Assembly: GCA_009760855.2 (NCBI GenBank)
Contig: WPIO01000176.1
Span: 190,001 to 254,000 of the forward strand
Source of the DNA: Cristatella mucedo
Taxonomy: Eukaryota > Bryozoa > Phylactolaemata > Cristatellidae
Length of the DNA stretch: 64,000 nt
Direction of reading: 5' to 3'
Both the position numbers and the translations under genes were made by a program. The notes under the pieces are model-generated. The model had not been told where the DNA came from and did not search any database. It worked only from the letters and a program-made list of their open reading frames with translations. Positions 1-11,464 of the stretch are shown here, piece after piece; within the stretch, counting starts at the first letter, position 1; each line of letters begins with the position of its first letter.

Positions 1-76
1 TATGCGAATGCAATGCTATGCGGACATACAAGAGACGTCAAGAGAAAACGTTCCCAGAGAGAACGTGTCGCTCTCG

Positions 77-235
77 TTTGGCCCCGTGGTAAGGGGCACG
101 CCTCGACCAAGGTCAAGGTGAATGTGTATGACGCTGCCCGAGGTCGTGGGGTCGAGCCCCTTGGCATACGTGAAGCGCCTGAGTAAAGATTAAGTTCTCT
201 TAAGGAGTTATACAGATGAATAATGTATATACATA
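77..235 (+). mobile_element. SINE-2 copy (tRNA-derived, LINE-A-like 3' end)
   Basis: A-box-like start (TTTGGCCCCGTGGTAAGG), B box GGGGTCGAGCCCC at about 150-162, then GTGAAGCGCCTGAGTAAAGATTAAGTTCTC, related to the LINE A 3' end. It ends in AT-rich repeats next to the RRP1 promoter. Confidence 0.7.
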
Positions 236-243
236 TATATCAA

Positions 244-252
244 TATAAAAAG
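244..252 (+). promoter_or_regulatory. TATA-like box upstream of RRP1
   Basis: TATAAAAAG lies 97 bases before the RRP1 ATG. A start site about 30 bases downstream would give a 5' leader of roughly 70 bases. It is only a sequence match. The neighbouring 190-245 stretch is AT-rich SINE tail, so the match may be fortuitous. Confidence 0.4.
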
Positions 253-348
253 AGGCCCTTAAGTCTAATGCCACCGCCGAACGCTTAGCTCGCTCAGTTA
301 CAGTGCAACTAGCCGGAACGGGAAGTCACTTGTATCCTTCACGTAAAC

Positions 349-484
349 ATGGCGCCGTCCGCGTCGGTCAACGTGCCTCCAGCTGAAATCGTATTCGCGC
401 AGAGGCTAGCTAGTAACGAGCCAAAGATCCGTAGACTTGCGTTGAAGAAACTGAAAAAGTATATTGCATCAAGATGCAATCGCG
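349..484 (+). CDS. RRP1: RRP1 exon 1 (start codon)
   Basis: ATG at 349-351 opens 45 codons plus one base. It contains EIVFAQRLASNEPKIRRLAL and KKLKKYIASR, the first helices of the Nop52 domain. The donor is G|GTAAGA (phase 1). Confidence 0.88.
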
Positions 485-1447
485 GTAAGATATGACTCTG
501 TGCATATTAGCTAGGGCCACTCCTATAAAGATCGCTACGCAGATCGGTGCGTCGCCGAGGCAGACCGTGAGACATGGCTCAACTGACGGCAGCTAATAAC
601 GCTGAGAATATATCTTTGCACCGTGACAAAAGTCGAACCCTAACCACCGCGTTTTTAGGGACTACTTTTCGCGTGTCGTCTAAATCAGCTAGGGTAGGGT
701 AGGGTTCACGCTATCACTGAAATAGCACGGCATAGATCGAACATGCAGTGCAATAAATATTACAGAGTGTAAGAGAATTGCACGTATGGTGGTGTTTCAG
801 ATGAACGCAATGATGCAATCTATGCGCGTAACTGTTAGGGCGTGTTATACGGCTAGTATACGTCGCTGCTCCTACCTTGGCTGATGGCCGTTCCAGTCGC
901 TGTTACCAGGCGTCCTGCTAGGCAAGTCAGCCCTACAAAAGTAGGGTAGTACGATGTGCCCACTTCCTAACGGGGCCGGGCCGGAGTTTGAGAAACTGAC
1001 AGAGAGACGTGACCGTGCTACGCGGAGATGCAACTGGACGTGGCTTCTTTTTTTTTAGATGTAGCAGCAGCAGTGAGCCTCGTTAAGTGCTGCCTCTATG
1101 TGATCCGTGGCTGCTCTTTTACCCCAATAAGCTTAGCTGTACTCTCTGCTGCGGGGTTCGCTTTCTGACTCGTGCTCCTAAAGGAGCTCTGCTGTTCTCT
1201 AGCTGTCTTGCCACCTGCAATCACAGCACGTACTCGGCGAAGCAGTTAGGTCTTTGCGTTCTGCCTGATCCGTCGCTCACATCCTGTCACCTGGGCGAGG
1301 GAATGGTCTGGAAGAGGCTGACGCTCGATCGGCTCGGTCTCATCGTTTTATCACACACCAACGAAAAGCTTTGCACGAGCTGCAGTAGCTGTTGCAGTGT
1401 TCCTTCAAGCGAGGTGTGGCCAGCTCAGACTTGATTTGTATTTGCAG
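485..1447 (+). other. RRP1 intron 1
   Basis: No gene or mobile element recognised. Contains a short TAGGGTAGGGTAGGGTT run near 690-706, a pentamer reminiscent of telomeric repeats but only three units long. Confidence 0.6.
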
Positions 1448-1530
1448 GTGGCTTTTCTCAAGAGGATCTCCTGAAGCTGTGGAAAGGCTTGCATTATTGC
1501 ATGTGGATGCAAGACAAACCGCTGCTTCAG
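1448..1530 (+). CDS. RRP1: RRP1 exon 2
   Basis: Acceptor TTTGCAG, donor CAG|GTAACC. It encodes [20 protein letters not shown] followed by QDKPLLQ. LWKGL.YCMWM.DKPL.Q is the most recognisable signature of the RRP1/Nop52 family. Enters in phase 1, leaves in phase 0. Confidence 0.92.
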
Positions 1531-1959
1531 GTAACCATGTGTCACAATTACTTAAGTGATTGCATGCATCTCTCGGATGCTTATTTGGGCTGCTTGTACG
1601 GCGTTTTCTGCAGAGGTTGGGAGGTTGTGAGCTAGACAGACAGCCATTACTTCTGACAGCATCTGGCTACCAGCCCCTTAGCTATTTACAGACTAGCTGC
1701 CCTGGGTGAGAGTGCCTTGTGCAATTGTAGGCGCCATACCCACTCTCTGGCTGCACGTGTGTCAATCGGCTGGTCCGTGTTGCCCGAGTGCGATGCATCT
1801 GAGCATGTTCCGTGTTAAAACAGTTGTCAACCTAGGAATGTTTAGCACGTTTTCCTAGTTGGCAGAATATCCGTTTACTGTGATATATTTTAAGACTGAA
1901 CCTCTTCTGGAATCTATCCTAATTATATGTTATACATATATATACATATATATATATAT

Positions 1960-2778
1960 GCACGTAATGTATTGTAATGTATCTCCGTCTGTAACTCCAC
2001 AAAGTCATAAAGACGATGTGGTTGTTATGCAGGAAAGTTTTGTATAGCGCACTCACAGCCTAAGCGGCTTTCGGTACGCATTCAGTAGCCAACAGACTTC
2101 GTCTCACGCAACAAAGAGAAAGTGGGAAGCACAGCAGAGTCAGGAGAGCAGTTGAGGTAGTGAGTAGCATAGAAGTAGCAGCTCAGGACCGCTCAAAAGG
2201 ATGTGCCATAGTCGGCAGTAGGAGAGTTGTTGTCGTTGCATAAGAATCGTGGAAGCGAGTTCCACAGTCTAGGACCTGCAGAGTAAAAGCTTCTGTCGCC
2301 AATGGTCTTTAAGCGGAGGAATGGGACAGCTAATTTATTGTCCACATAGGACCTGAGGGCGCGAACAGGCTGAAACTGGTGGAGCAGTTCAGCTAGGTAC
2401 GAAGGAGCCAAGCTGTGGCGGGCCTTGTGGGTCAGCGTAAGAACTTTGCTCTGTATCCTTTGCTCAACCGGCAACCATCCTAGCTCTTTCAGCAGAGGTG
2501 ACACGTGCTCAAACCGCTGGGAATTGAAGGCTAGCCTTGCAGCCATATTTATTGTCCGCTGTAGTGGCATAATAGCTTTCTTTAGCAGCCCAGCCAAAAG
2601 CCAATTACAATAATCAAGCCGAGACTAAAGAGCTAGTTAAATTTTTTACAAGCCACTGTGGGAGACAGCTCCTAATCTTGTATAGGGATCGGATGTGATG
2701 GCTAGCTGTAGAGGCAGTCTTCTGAATGAAGCTTTTGAAATTGAAGCAGCTGTCGAACACTACACCTAAATTTCGTAT

Positions 2779-2790
<12 letters not shown>
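1960..2790 (-). mobile_element. LINE B fragment, 3' part
   Basis: Minus-strand frame 2597-2193 reads RTINMAARLAFNSQRFEHVS, then LGWLPVEQRIQSKVLTL and GPRLWNSLPRF, the post-RT C-terminal segment shared by CR1/L2-like LINEs. The 3' terminus (ACGGAGATACATTACA on minus) recurs at 13100, 57545 and 25160. It lies in RRP1 intron 2. Confidence 0.75.
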
Positions 2791-2809
<19 letters not shown>

Positions 2810-2870
2810 ATGTACTTGATAAAGCGATATATATATATAATTAATAATAATAATATATATACTAATTCAC
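2779..2870. repeat. AC/AT microsatellite with LINE-A-like tail remnant
   Basis: (AC)n then (AT)n at 2779-2812, followed by TAATGTACTTGATAAAGCG and further (TA)n/(AAT)n, a decayed LINE A terminus inside the LINE B copy. Confidence 0.6.
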
Positions 2871-2974
2871 TTTATAAAGTGCTCAGAGATATATACATAC
2901 CCACTTGTTAAAAGTTGTTGAACTTAGTTTTGTATTATAGCCTGCAGAGCAAATGCATCTGCCATCAGCAGTCT

Positions 2975-3300
2975 TTTAATGAAAGAATACAGTAATTTAT
3001 TGGTCCCGAGGGCCTCTGTAGTCTGCTGTAGCAGTTCAGCCAGATATGAGGGAGCTAAGCCACGTGACTCGTGCCTCGAAGGTGAGAGTGACCATAGGGC
3101 CTTCTATTCGGTCGTCAGCCGCCTCAGCTCCTCCAGCAGCGTGAATTCACGGCTGCATTTCTCAGATTTTAAGATCAATCTAGTGGCCATATTGCAAATT
3201 TCTGTATATGCCCCATGGCACTCTCTAGTAGTTTCAGCTAAAAGAAGTTTTATGCATAATTTTGAGTCACGATTAAAGGGGTGAGTCAGTGAGCAAAGTT
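2975..3300 (-). mobile_element. Degenerate LINE B fragment
   Basis: GCAGTTCAGCCAGATATGAG and the following GGAGCTAAGCCACG match the LINE B segment for LAPSYLAELL..F on the minus strand; the rest is diverged. Confidence 0.5.
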
Positions 3301-3697
3301 TAAGTCGAGGCTCGACCGGTTATGGCGAGGTGCATGATGGACCTAGCTCTCAGAGCTCCAGGCACTGTACATGCAATAGGATTTGGTTTTAAAGAAGCAG
3401 CAGGAAGCAGATGGAAGAAGTTGGTGCTGCATCCTCCCTCTATAAATTTTGCATAAGCCTCCCACGTGTCTCCTTTCGAAGTGTGCTGCACAGTCAAAGG
3501 GATGAACATGTTTTACTGGCTTACTGTGCGTTAATCTATTTGCCAGAATGTCATTTTGGTGGAAGGGGATTGTCTACTAGTGTCCAGTGTGCTTACCAGT
3601 GCTTTGGTAAATGTGTTGCTTAGCAATTGCTCACATTTTGTGGGTCAACTAAAACATTAATGCTGAATAGTTATTATTATACTAAATATATGTAAAT

Positions 3698-3836
3698 TAA
3701 CTTGTATAGTGCCCTAAGAGAACGTAATCGCCATTCATGCACTTCACATATGCGACAGGGCTCGAGCCCGCGACCTTGATCATCAAATACATTCACCTCG
3801 ACGTTAAAGGCGAGCACCTTAGCCGCCGGGCTAAAC
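3698..3836 (-). mobile_element. SINE-2 copy
   Basis: On the minus strand: TTTAGCCCGGCGGCTAAGG (A box region), B box GGGCTCGAGCCC, then a tail with TCTCTTAGGGCACTATACAAG matching the LINE A 3' end, and an AT-rich terminus. Confidence 0.75.
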
Positions 3837-3867
3837 TTATGCATGTATTCAATTGAGGAAGTAAATA

Positions 3868-4040
3868 ATAATAATAATAATAATAATAATGCACTTGATA
3901 GTAAGTTAAGTTCTTAATAAAGCGCCCTCAGAGAACCCTATCTCTTTCTAGCTTTACATTTGCTGCAAAGGGAAATGCAATTGAATGGTGAGTAATCTCA
4001 TGCTTGATAAACAAACAACATGAATAACATGGTTAGTGAA
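3868..4040 (-). mobile_element. LINE A 3' terminus
   Basis: (AAT)n then TGCACTTGATA...AAAGCGCCCTCAGAGAA...CTTTACATTTGCTGCAAAGG, the conserved LINE A end seen throughout the window. Confidence 0.75.
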
Positions 4041-4301
4041 GCAGTTATCAGACCGTCTGGAATGTGTTATGCTCGGATTAGTGTCGAGCTCTGTGTCGGC
4101 TCCTCTTTGTAGAAGCGTTTGAAATGCCGCAGTCGTGGAGATTGGCACGCTTGCTTGCCTATGTCTGTCGAGTGCATGTGCCTGCTTTTCCTTGCTTTAG
4201 TAGTCTTACTCGTACGTAATCGTGATGCATCGCCTTGTATGCTATACGTGTGATTATAGTCAGTCGTCGCGCAATCGTTCGCTCGTCCTTCCTGTCTTTA
4301 G

Positions 4302-4445
4302 GAAGAGTTTGCGGATTGCATGTGCACGTTGACACACGCTTTTGGGAATAACGAGGCCGCCGTCATGTACCTCACTGCGTACCTCGACACTCAGTGCCGC
4401 GAGTGGATGACCATTGACAAGTGGCGCGTCGACAAGTTCATGATG
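4302..4445 (+). CDS. RRP1: RRP1 exon 3
   Basis: Acceptor GTCTTTAG, donor ATGATG|GTACGT. It starts EEFADCMCTLTHAFGNNEAA and ends REWMTIDKWRVDKFMM, matching the family segment in which a W..ID..R.DKF stretch precedes the LRQ helix. Phase 0 at both ends. Confidence 0.9.
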
Positions 4446-4972
4446 GTACGTTCTCTTTTCTTCTTATCGTGGAGTGTGCCAGCTAAGCAACGCTCGCGGA
4501 TGGCAAGTTTTCTCTTCTGATTTCGAGCAGCCGGCTGAAGGTGCCCAGCGCAGAGTTCTTGTGGGGGTGGGCGAGGGCAGATGCTCGATGCACGAGCGTT
4601 GGCACGGTTTTCAGAGAGAACTTAACTGTTATTTCTAGGCACTTTACACATGCTGTGAAGGAAGAAGCGTCACATCGTTTGTGCTCCTTACGCCTCTCAC
4701 CTCTCACCTCTCTGTGTCTGCTCTCTTCACGATTTTCATGCTAAGAAGCGGGTCGCCGGGTCCCCGGTGTCGCGTGACCTTGGTAGGACTGGGGGGGGGG
4801 GCAGCCACCGTTCGAGGTGAAATATCGTCGCTTGCCGTTCACTGGTCACGCGAGCTCATAGGGTCTTCGCACCGTTGGTGACGCGGCGGCGGCGCCAACT
4901 GGCTCGGCCGGCGCTTCTCGCTCGGCCACTTTTTTTCGGTCAGACTTAACCTGCGCGCGCATCATTTCCCAG

Positions 4973-5167
4973 CTCTTCCGGAGGATGCTGCGCCAAGGTC
5001 TCGAGCTGTTAAAGAGCAATAGCTGGGACTCGAGCCTGACTGGCGTCGTCCTCGGCGTGCTGAGCGACAAAGTCATCTGCGACAGCTCGACGCCGGCACC
5101 CGAAGGCATTCGTTACCACCTCGCCGACATCTACCTGGACGAGCTGAGCAGGGTCGGCGGCCTCGAG
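4973..5167 (+). CDS. RRP1: RRP1 exon 4
   Basis: Acceptor ATTTCCCAG; the exon reads LFRRMLRQGLELLKSNSW..., then PEGIRYHLADIYLDELSRVG and GLE before donor GAG|GTCAGG. The helices and the G(I/V).(Y/F)H..(D/E)IYLDEL motif are typical of RRP1. 65 codons, phase 0 at both ends. An earlier AG at about 4943 would add residues that do not fit the family. Confidence 0.9.
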
Positions 5168-5311
5168 GTCAGGCGCTGCGACGCTGCGGCACTGGACAGC
5201 TGCAAGAGCGGCTAGATTTTTTTAGGCGCCGCTATGCCGCCGCTGCCACTGTAGCGCTCTTTCTTCGCTTTCGCAATTGTTTCGTCGCTCTTGTCTCTTG
5301 CGGCCCTGTAG

Positions 5312-5533
5312 CTGTCAGCTGACCAGACGCTGGCATTCCTGGAGCCGTGGATCAGCGCCTCGAGCCGGACTAGAAACAAAGCTTATCTGAATCACGTTGT
5401 CAAGAGCATATTTGGCCAGCTGATTCTCGCGTCCTCTGTCGGCCTTGAGGATAGCACTGCTGATGAGGCCTCCGACGAAGAAGCAGCAGCAGCAGGGAGT
5501 GGCGGAAAGACGCCACAGATCTCGCAGCTGCAG
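5312..5533 (+). CDS. RRP1: RRP1 exon 5
   Basis: Acceptor CCCTGTAG chosen because it starts LSADQTLAFLEPWI, the family's L.A.Q.L.F..P motif; the AG seven bases downstream breaks the frame. After a helix (LNHVVKSIFGQLI) comes an acidic, alanine and glycine-rich stretch (EASDEEAAAAGSGG). Donor CAG|GTGGGA, phase 0 at both ends. Confidence 0.88.
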
Positions 5534-7270
5534 GTGGGATAGCGCTGCCGAGTCGAGCGCCCTCTCTTGGGAAGCGCACCTGCGTGACACACTCGTGAAT
5601 GTAAAGCCTAGCGCTTGAAGGAAAGCACTCGGGGTGTTAAAAAAAGTGCTGCCCGCTGCCGTAGACGAGTGCTGGATGGGAAAGAAAGAAAGAAAGAACA
5701 CGGTCTGGCGTGTCTGTGTGCGTGTTCGTAGTTGGTGATAGCTCGCAGTCAGGATATTGACTATTTATTTCACCACCGTAGGAGAAGAAGGAAAGGCCGG
5801 CGGTGAAGGCGCTTAGCTCTCCCCCCGGAGCTTCGGGAGGGAGGGAATCGGCCTTTGCCTGCCACGACAAGCCGGATGTCGGTTCGGGCATGTCTGACCT
5901 GTACCGGGATTGACCTCACGGCTGGAGGCATGGAATTGGGTAGCCTGCAGTTGCTACAAGGAAGGAAAGAACTCAACCCGGAGCTGTTCGGCTGAAGGAG
6001 GGGGTGGTGATGGTGGGAGGTGATGGTCTTGAGGGGGAGCTAGCATCCTAACTAGTCAGGCTGCTAGCAGCCCTCGCATAGCACTATAGTTAGTGATCAC
6101 GAAGTGCCATGATGCAATCAAAGGGCGCTGAAAAGAAAAGCAGCGTCGTGACGTTAGCAGCGATCAGTTTGTTGCTCAGAGTTGCATAGAGTTTCTCGTT
6201 TGGTGTTTGAATTTTTTATACTTTCCTTCGTTTTTTATGCTGTTCGCATGGCATTGCTAATGTCGGCAACCGTTCGGTGCCTATTGCAATGGGATACCTA
6301 TGGGAGCTGCTTGCCCTCAAACGCGATCGTCCAATCGCCAAGCCCGTGGCATCGTGTGCCACTCGGAAGAGGCGCGTACCCAAGCCGACCTTGAAGGTGT
6401 CTTCAGGGAGCTAGCCTACGGCTCATGGTCGGGCAAACAACTCCACAAAGCAAAGTAGCCCTATCGACCCGAAATGCTGCCTCAAATTGTCAATCCTCTT
6501 AACACACCTTTATGGATCCGAAGGGTGCCTGTGCCTAGCCAACAAGTTATGATGAGACCTGACCCATGCGACGTAGATTTATATATAGATCACAGGAACT
6601 GCCACGAACAGAACTCGCCGTGCTCGAATGCCAGCGAAGATGCTTGAGGAGAGCAAAAGGCTGATCGGTTACAACTCTCTTTGCTTGTTTGCTAGTTGGA
6701 CCACCCAGTTCTAAAGGGTCTTCAGAGTCCTGACAAATTGTGCTAGGCCGAATTTTGCAGGGGAATAAAAAGTAGTTGGCATGTAGCCCACTGAAGTTTC
6801 CTCTTTGAAAATAGTGATATCGATTAGCCTCTCTTGGGAACGTGCCAAGTTTTATGAAGGTTTTTTTTGTCCGCACTAATTGTCCGTACGAATTGCCCGT
6901 GCGTGGTGCAGTTATGATTGCTCTACTCCGTAATCATATGGCGTGCTTTCTTTTCCGTCTTGGGAGGAGAGGTGTCTAGTTATCTTAGGGCACCGCGTGA
7001 AAAAGAAGAGAAACTCGACGGCACAGAAAATGCAGTGAATTTGATGACTCCGTTATGAGTAATGCCCTCGACCAAGTTTGAGGGACTTAGTATGGCATGA
7101 GCCTGGTAGGGTGTGTCGTGTGATCCTGGCTTTTTCACCCCCACCTGCTTCTGGATACTGTGTATGTCATGCTATGATGCCTTGCCGAGTTTACCGTCTT
7201 TCAAAAAAAAGGTTCGCCCGGATCTTCTGGTATTGAGGGTTACTATATTTGCTTATGAACTTTCTTACAG
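5534..7270 (+). other. RRP1 intron 5
   Basis: No gene or element recognised. A small (GAAA)n run at 5680-5698 and a T-rich tract near 6860. Confidence 0.5.
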
Positions 7271-7368
7271 GTTGACTATGGAGAGCTGTCAAGACGACTG
7301 TTCTTGGAAGCAAGCGGGGTTCATTGTCTTGTGCGCAATCGTACACCATTGTACGATCTGGTGAAGAA
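7271..7368 (+). CDS. RRP1: RRP1 exon 6
   Basis: Acceptor TTTCTTACAG, donor GAAGAA|GTAAGT. It encodes VDYGELSRRLFLEASGVHCL then VRNRTPLYDLVKK, the end of the Nop52 helical array. Phase 0 in, phase 2 out. Confidence 0.87.
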
Positions 7369-8690
7369 GTAAGTTATTGTGCAGAGAAGATTGCTTTGTG
7401 ACTTTCTACTAGTTGGGCAAATTATCTGGTCTACAATCCAGCAGCAGCAGCATCATCGAACTGCTGTTGGTCACTTTATTTAGCATGGAAGCTAGCGTAA
7501 TTGTACAGTTGATGCAGTGGCATCTGCCTTGTAGAGTGTTGTACTCCTAGCTCTTGCCACTGAGAATTGGCTCCTTAATTTTGGACAAGGTTACGAAGCC
7601 TAAGGATCTTACTTAGTAATAGAGGGATTTTCTGCAAGAGAATCGCCGTAGCCTGATACAGAAGTCGGAGTGGCACAAATGGATTGCTCAAACCTCTTGC
7701 AATCTAGAAATTTTTCAATGTGATCTACAATCATCTAAGAACAATCATTTATAGCTGCCATGTTGATGGGCACTGTATGGAGATGGCTAATATGGTCAGC
7801 TTACCTAACAGTATATCGACCACAAGGGAATCGACTACATGGCAGATTAGCTGGCTCAAAATTGACGAAAGAGGAGCACTAAAGATATAGCCTCAGACGG
7901 TTGATATGTACCTCACCCTAATGTTAGCGTGCATATTAAGTGTGCGTGCTTGCGCGTGTGCGTGAGAGTCGTGTGCGCGTGAGAGTGAGAAGAAAAAAAG
8001 AAAGAGTAAGAGAGAGAGAGAGAGAGGAGAGAGAGAGGTAAGTCCATTTGCCAGAGTGGCATTCTAGCTAGATGGCGAGGTCGGTACGATGGATGCTGGT
8101 CTCACACTAAGTCTAAGGCTGTGCACTACTAGCCTCACTTCATCATGCCAGCTTCAGCAGACTGTGCAGGTAGCTAGCTTTCCCGTGACTGCTACTCGTT
8201 CTTACGGCTGCATTCTTTGGGTGAGGGATCTTCTATGGATGAAGCTGCAACCTAGCCCATAAATGCATTAGGAAGTGGCCAAACCTGGTTAGCAATGGCC
8301 TTGGCTGGTAACTGGTGTTTTTTTCGTGAGAGCCTGGTGCGTGTGAGAACGGCACGAGTGCATGCTAATGGGGTGGCATCGGGTCCAAATCTCATCGATA
8401 AGAATCCTTTATAGTGAGTTTTTTTTATTCATATTTTCGTATATTTGGTCATGTGAGGTCTTTTTTTACACTATTGTTCCCCGTACACCAGTCGCAGATG
8501 ATAAAACAGCACAGACTGGGCGTCCTGAGTAAAGGGAACCACACTAATGTAGATGAGTTGTCACACATTTGTGAGATCGTGTCTAGACTACAGCTATTTC
8601 CTTTATTCAGGATTTCCGGCCAGTCTTTTTAATCGGTGTCACTGTTCTAATACTCGGTGTGTGTTGTCAACTGCGTAGCTGCCACATCGT
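7369..8690 (+). other. RRP1 intron 6, proximal part
   Basis: Mostly unique sequence with a (GT)/(GA) simple repeat zone at 7940-8038; (GA)n purest at 8008-8037. No gene seen. Confidence 0.5.
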
Positions 8691-8699
8691 ACCACTTCT

Positions 8700-9195
8700 G
8701 TCTGAACTTAGTCTCCCAATCAAGCCTCGAATCGACTTCACGATCCTCTTCGTAGGACTGTAGCTTGCTTCGCTCTCTTTCATTAGCCTACCTATCCGAC
8801 CTGCATGCTCTCTCCACATGTGCTCTAGCACCTCCTGCTCAGCTTTCAGTCATCTAGCCGTCCCTTGCACTAGATAGAAAGCTTTTGATGAGCAGGCAGG
8901 CATTCAGCTTGTACTCATCGAAAATAAATGTGCACTCCCTTCATGCTGTGGTCACAACCTGCAGAGACCTTGCATCATTCAAGTGTCAGCTCAAGACACA
9001 TCTGTTCAAGTCATTGTGAATGATTCAGTACATGTTACTAGCCAGAGGTTCCACTAACCCTGTGGCCCCGAGTGTCTTCTGGTGTGCTTCAGCATTCTGG
9101 CCTAAGCACAATGCCGTGCGTTTCACTAACCCTTGGTTATTGATTCTTCTGTAGTGAGTTGAAAAGCGCCTGGATACAGATTGGGCTCTCTTAGG

Positions 9196-9226
<31 letters not shown>

Positions 9227-9240
9227 GTAATAATAATAAT
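8700..9240 (+). mobile_element. Degenerate LINE A-related fragment
   Basis: Plus-strand frame near 8945-9018 reads CRDLASFKCQLKTHLFKSL then stop, the usual C-terminus of this LINE group. The end GAAAAGCGCCTGGATACAGA then TAATAATAA forms the tail. Confidence 0.6.
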
Positions 9241-9305
9241 GCACTTGATAAAGCGCCAGCAGAGAACTCAACCTCTTTCTAGGCGCTTTACGTTTGCCGG
9301 TTGAT
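9199..9305 (-). mobile_element. LINE A 3' terminus, tail-to-tail with the preceding copy
   Basis: (AAT)n shared with the plus-strand fragment, then TGCACTTGATAAAGCGCCAG and CTAGGCGCTTTACGTTTGCC in minus orientation. Confidence 0.6.
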
Positions 9306-9767
9306 GGTGTATGAAGCCAGTAAACATTAAGCTACCAAGACTTTCAAGATCACATTTTACCATTTCATACGCACTCCGCCAATGCAAGAATCGCAAGCAG
9401 AAGCTTGGGGTTCTATACAAGCATCCTGTTTTATTGTTATTATTATCATCATCACATCATTATTGTAATTGTTATTGTCACTATACTGCTGCGACAACCG
9501 GTCTTGCTGCAGCGATTTAAATCCCCATCTTTCGTACGCGGCCGCCTCGTGTGCTTCCGAGCTGGCATACATGATGCATCATGGATGGTTGCGTTGAACC
9601 AGCTGCTGCAGCAAGCCTCACTCTCGGGCGGGTTTGTTTTCTCGCAAGCGGCTGCACAGCCCAGACGGTTGTGCATGCTCGATTGGTGCTCTGTCTAAGC
9701 TCGCGGTGAAGCGATCTTTTCAGGCTCGTGGAATCTATTATTATTTTTTACTTTGCTGTTCAACCAG

Positions 9768-9928
9768 ATTCAAGGTGCTGTCTGAGGGCACCTTTCCATG
9801 CGAGGAAGAAGTGACGAGTGGCAGCGATCAGGAGCTGACCGAGGCCGATTTCAATGCCGCCATCAGGCGCCTCGGCAAGCTCGAGAATGCGGTGTCGCAA
9901 AGCTACGGGAAAGCGCTGAAAGCGCGAG
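9768..9928 (+). CDS. RRP1: RRP1 exon 7
   Basis: Acceptor TTCAACCAG completes a lysine codon and continues FKVLSEGTFPCEEE, as in the family's KF..LSEG stretch after YDLVKK. The distal part (acidic, then RRLGKLENAVSQ) closes the conserved domain. Donor CGAG|GTAGTT, phase 1 out. Confidence 0.85.
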
Positions 9929-10232
9929 GTAGTTCGGCTGAGGCAGCAGTAGCATCGCCCGCTCGCCGTCGGCTTGCACCTGCATGCCACCAGCACGTGC
10001 TTCCACTTGCCAGGCGTCCGCCGTAGCAGCAGCCGCCGCCGCTGCTAATGGAGTTGCATCTCGACCGAGCTTTGCGAGGGCAGTTTTGTGCCCGACTTGG
10101 CGCAGAGGAGCGCAGCGGCCGCTAGCTAGCTCTCGCCTCGTCCGGCTGCCGCTGTTGCTCCGCGCGAGCACGTGCGCATGCGCACTAGGCCTCCTCAGCA
10201 GTGCAGAGGATTTTCTTTTCGTCGTCTTGTAG

Positions 10233-10916
10233 AGTTGTCGAAGAAGAAGAATCGGAAGCGCCCCCTTCCGGAAGCTGGCGGCGACTCGTCGACGGACGAG
10301 CAAGCCGCGGGTGATGGCGGCAGACAGGAAGCCGAGCAGTCTGCCGGAAGCACGAGGAAGGAGGCGGCGAAGAAGAAAAAGAATGCAAAGCGCCGACGCC
10401 CCGAAACCGCCGACAGTGCGAAGAAGCCGGCTGGGGACGGCGGGCGGCCGGCAAAGGAAGGGCAGGGAAGCGTCAGCAATGGAGCACTCGGTGGGCATGC
10501 CGGCGACGAATGCCTGCCATCCCCTGCCGGCTCTGACATGCAGCCCATCGACAGCGCGAGCGAGCAGGGCTGCGGTGGCTGCACAGCCGCCGATCCCGTC
10601 GTCGCCGCCGCGGCTGCTTCCGGTAGCAGCGCTGCGGAGCAGCATTCTTCAAGCGAAGGTGCTGCCACGGCAGAGGCCGCTGGAGATACGCCGAGTGCTG
10701 AGGCGTCTAATTCGATGCCGACAGTCGGCACCGTCGTTGGGAGACGGAAGAAAGGAAGTAAAGTCGGCAAGGGGAAGTCAAGTGGCTCTGCCCTCGGCGA
10801 AAATGGCAGTGACCTCGAGGATGGCGGTGACGTAGAGATATGGATTCCTAACAAACGCTATAAAGGGCCTCTGAAAGAAGCCTTCGCTGAAGCCCAAAAG
10901 AAAGCAGCCACTCCAA
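10233..10916 (+). CDS. RRP1: RRP1 exon 8, charged low-complexity tail
   Basis: The acceptor TCTTGTAG restores the frame at ELSKKKNRKRP. The exon (228 codons) is compositionally biased: basic clusters KEAAKKKKNAKRRRPE and GRRKKGSKVGKGK alternate with serine, alanine, glycine and glutamate-rich linkers. It ends in a more ordered segment (DVEIWIPNKRYKGPLKEAF). Donor CCAA|GTAAGC. The strong GC bias produces long open frames on the other strand (9863-10645, 10195-10854) that are shadows. Confidence 0.85.
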
Positions 10917-11464
10917 GTAAGCTGATTAATGTGTGCATGTAACACATAGGCTGACATGAATTGCGTGCTCACATGCCAACTTAAAAAAAAAGAACTAGAA
11001 TTGTATAAAAGTTTGTTTTTATTCAAGTCTAGGCAGGCATCTCAGATGCCAGAATTGTGACGAGATTTAAAAAAGGTTTCGTTGAGAAGGTCAACTTGTA
11101 CCTTCATTTAGCACACCGTGATTCAAGATCTAGGAAACGTTTGAGATGCATGATGCTTAGTGTGTGCTGTAAATCTCGCGTCGAAGTAATCTGACTGTGC
11201 AACGAAATAGCAAGGCTCGATATTTGTCAGGAACTGTAGTTGCTCCGGAAACTGCCAAGCAGGTTCACTCCGCGTGTTTCTATGCACTTGGTAAGAAAAC
11301 TAAAGAGGTTGTGTGCTCGAATTGATACTGACGTTGCTAAGTCATTCGGAACTGTCATATTCAAGTAAAGTTCTATTGGCCATGTTGTTTTTACTTTTCG
11401 GACCATTACTGTGCACACATACACTCACATCCACACATACACCCACACTGCATTCACACTCCCT

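Noticed and set aside
9863-10854. Long minus-strand open frames (260 and 219 aa) opposite RRP1 exons 7-8
   Set aside because: They mirror GC-rich codons of the real plus-strand exons, contain only low-complexity L/S/R/P runs, and cross exon-intron borders.
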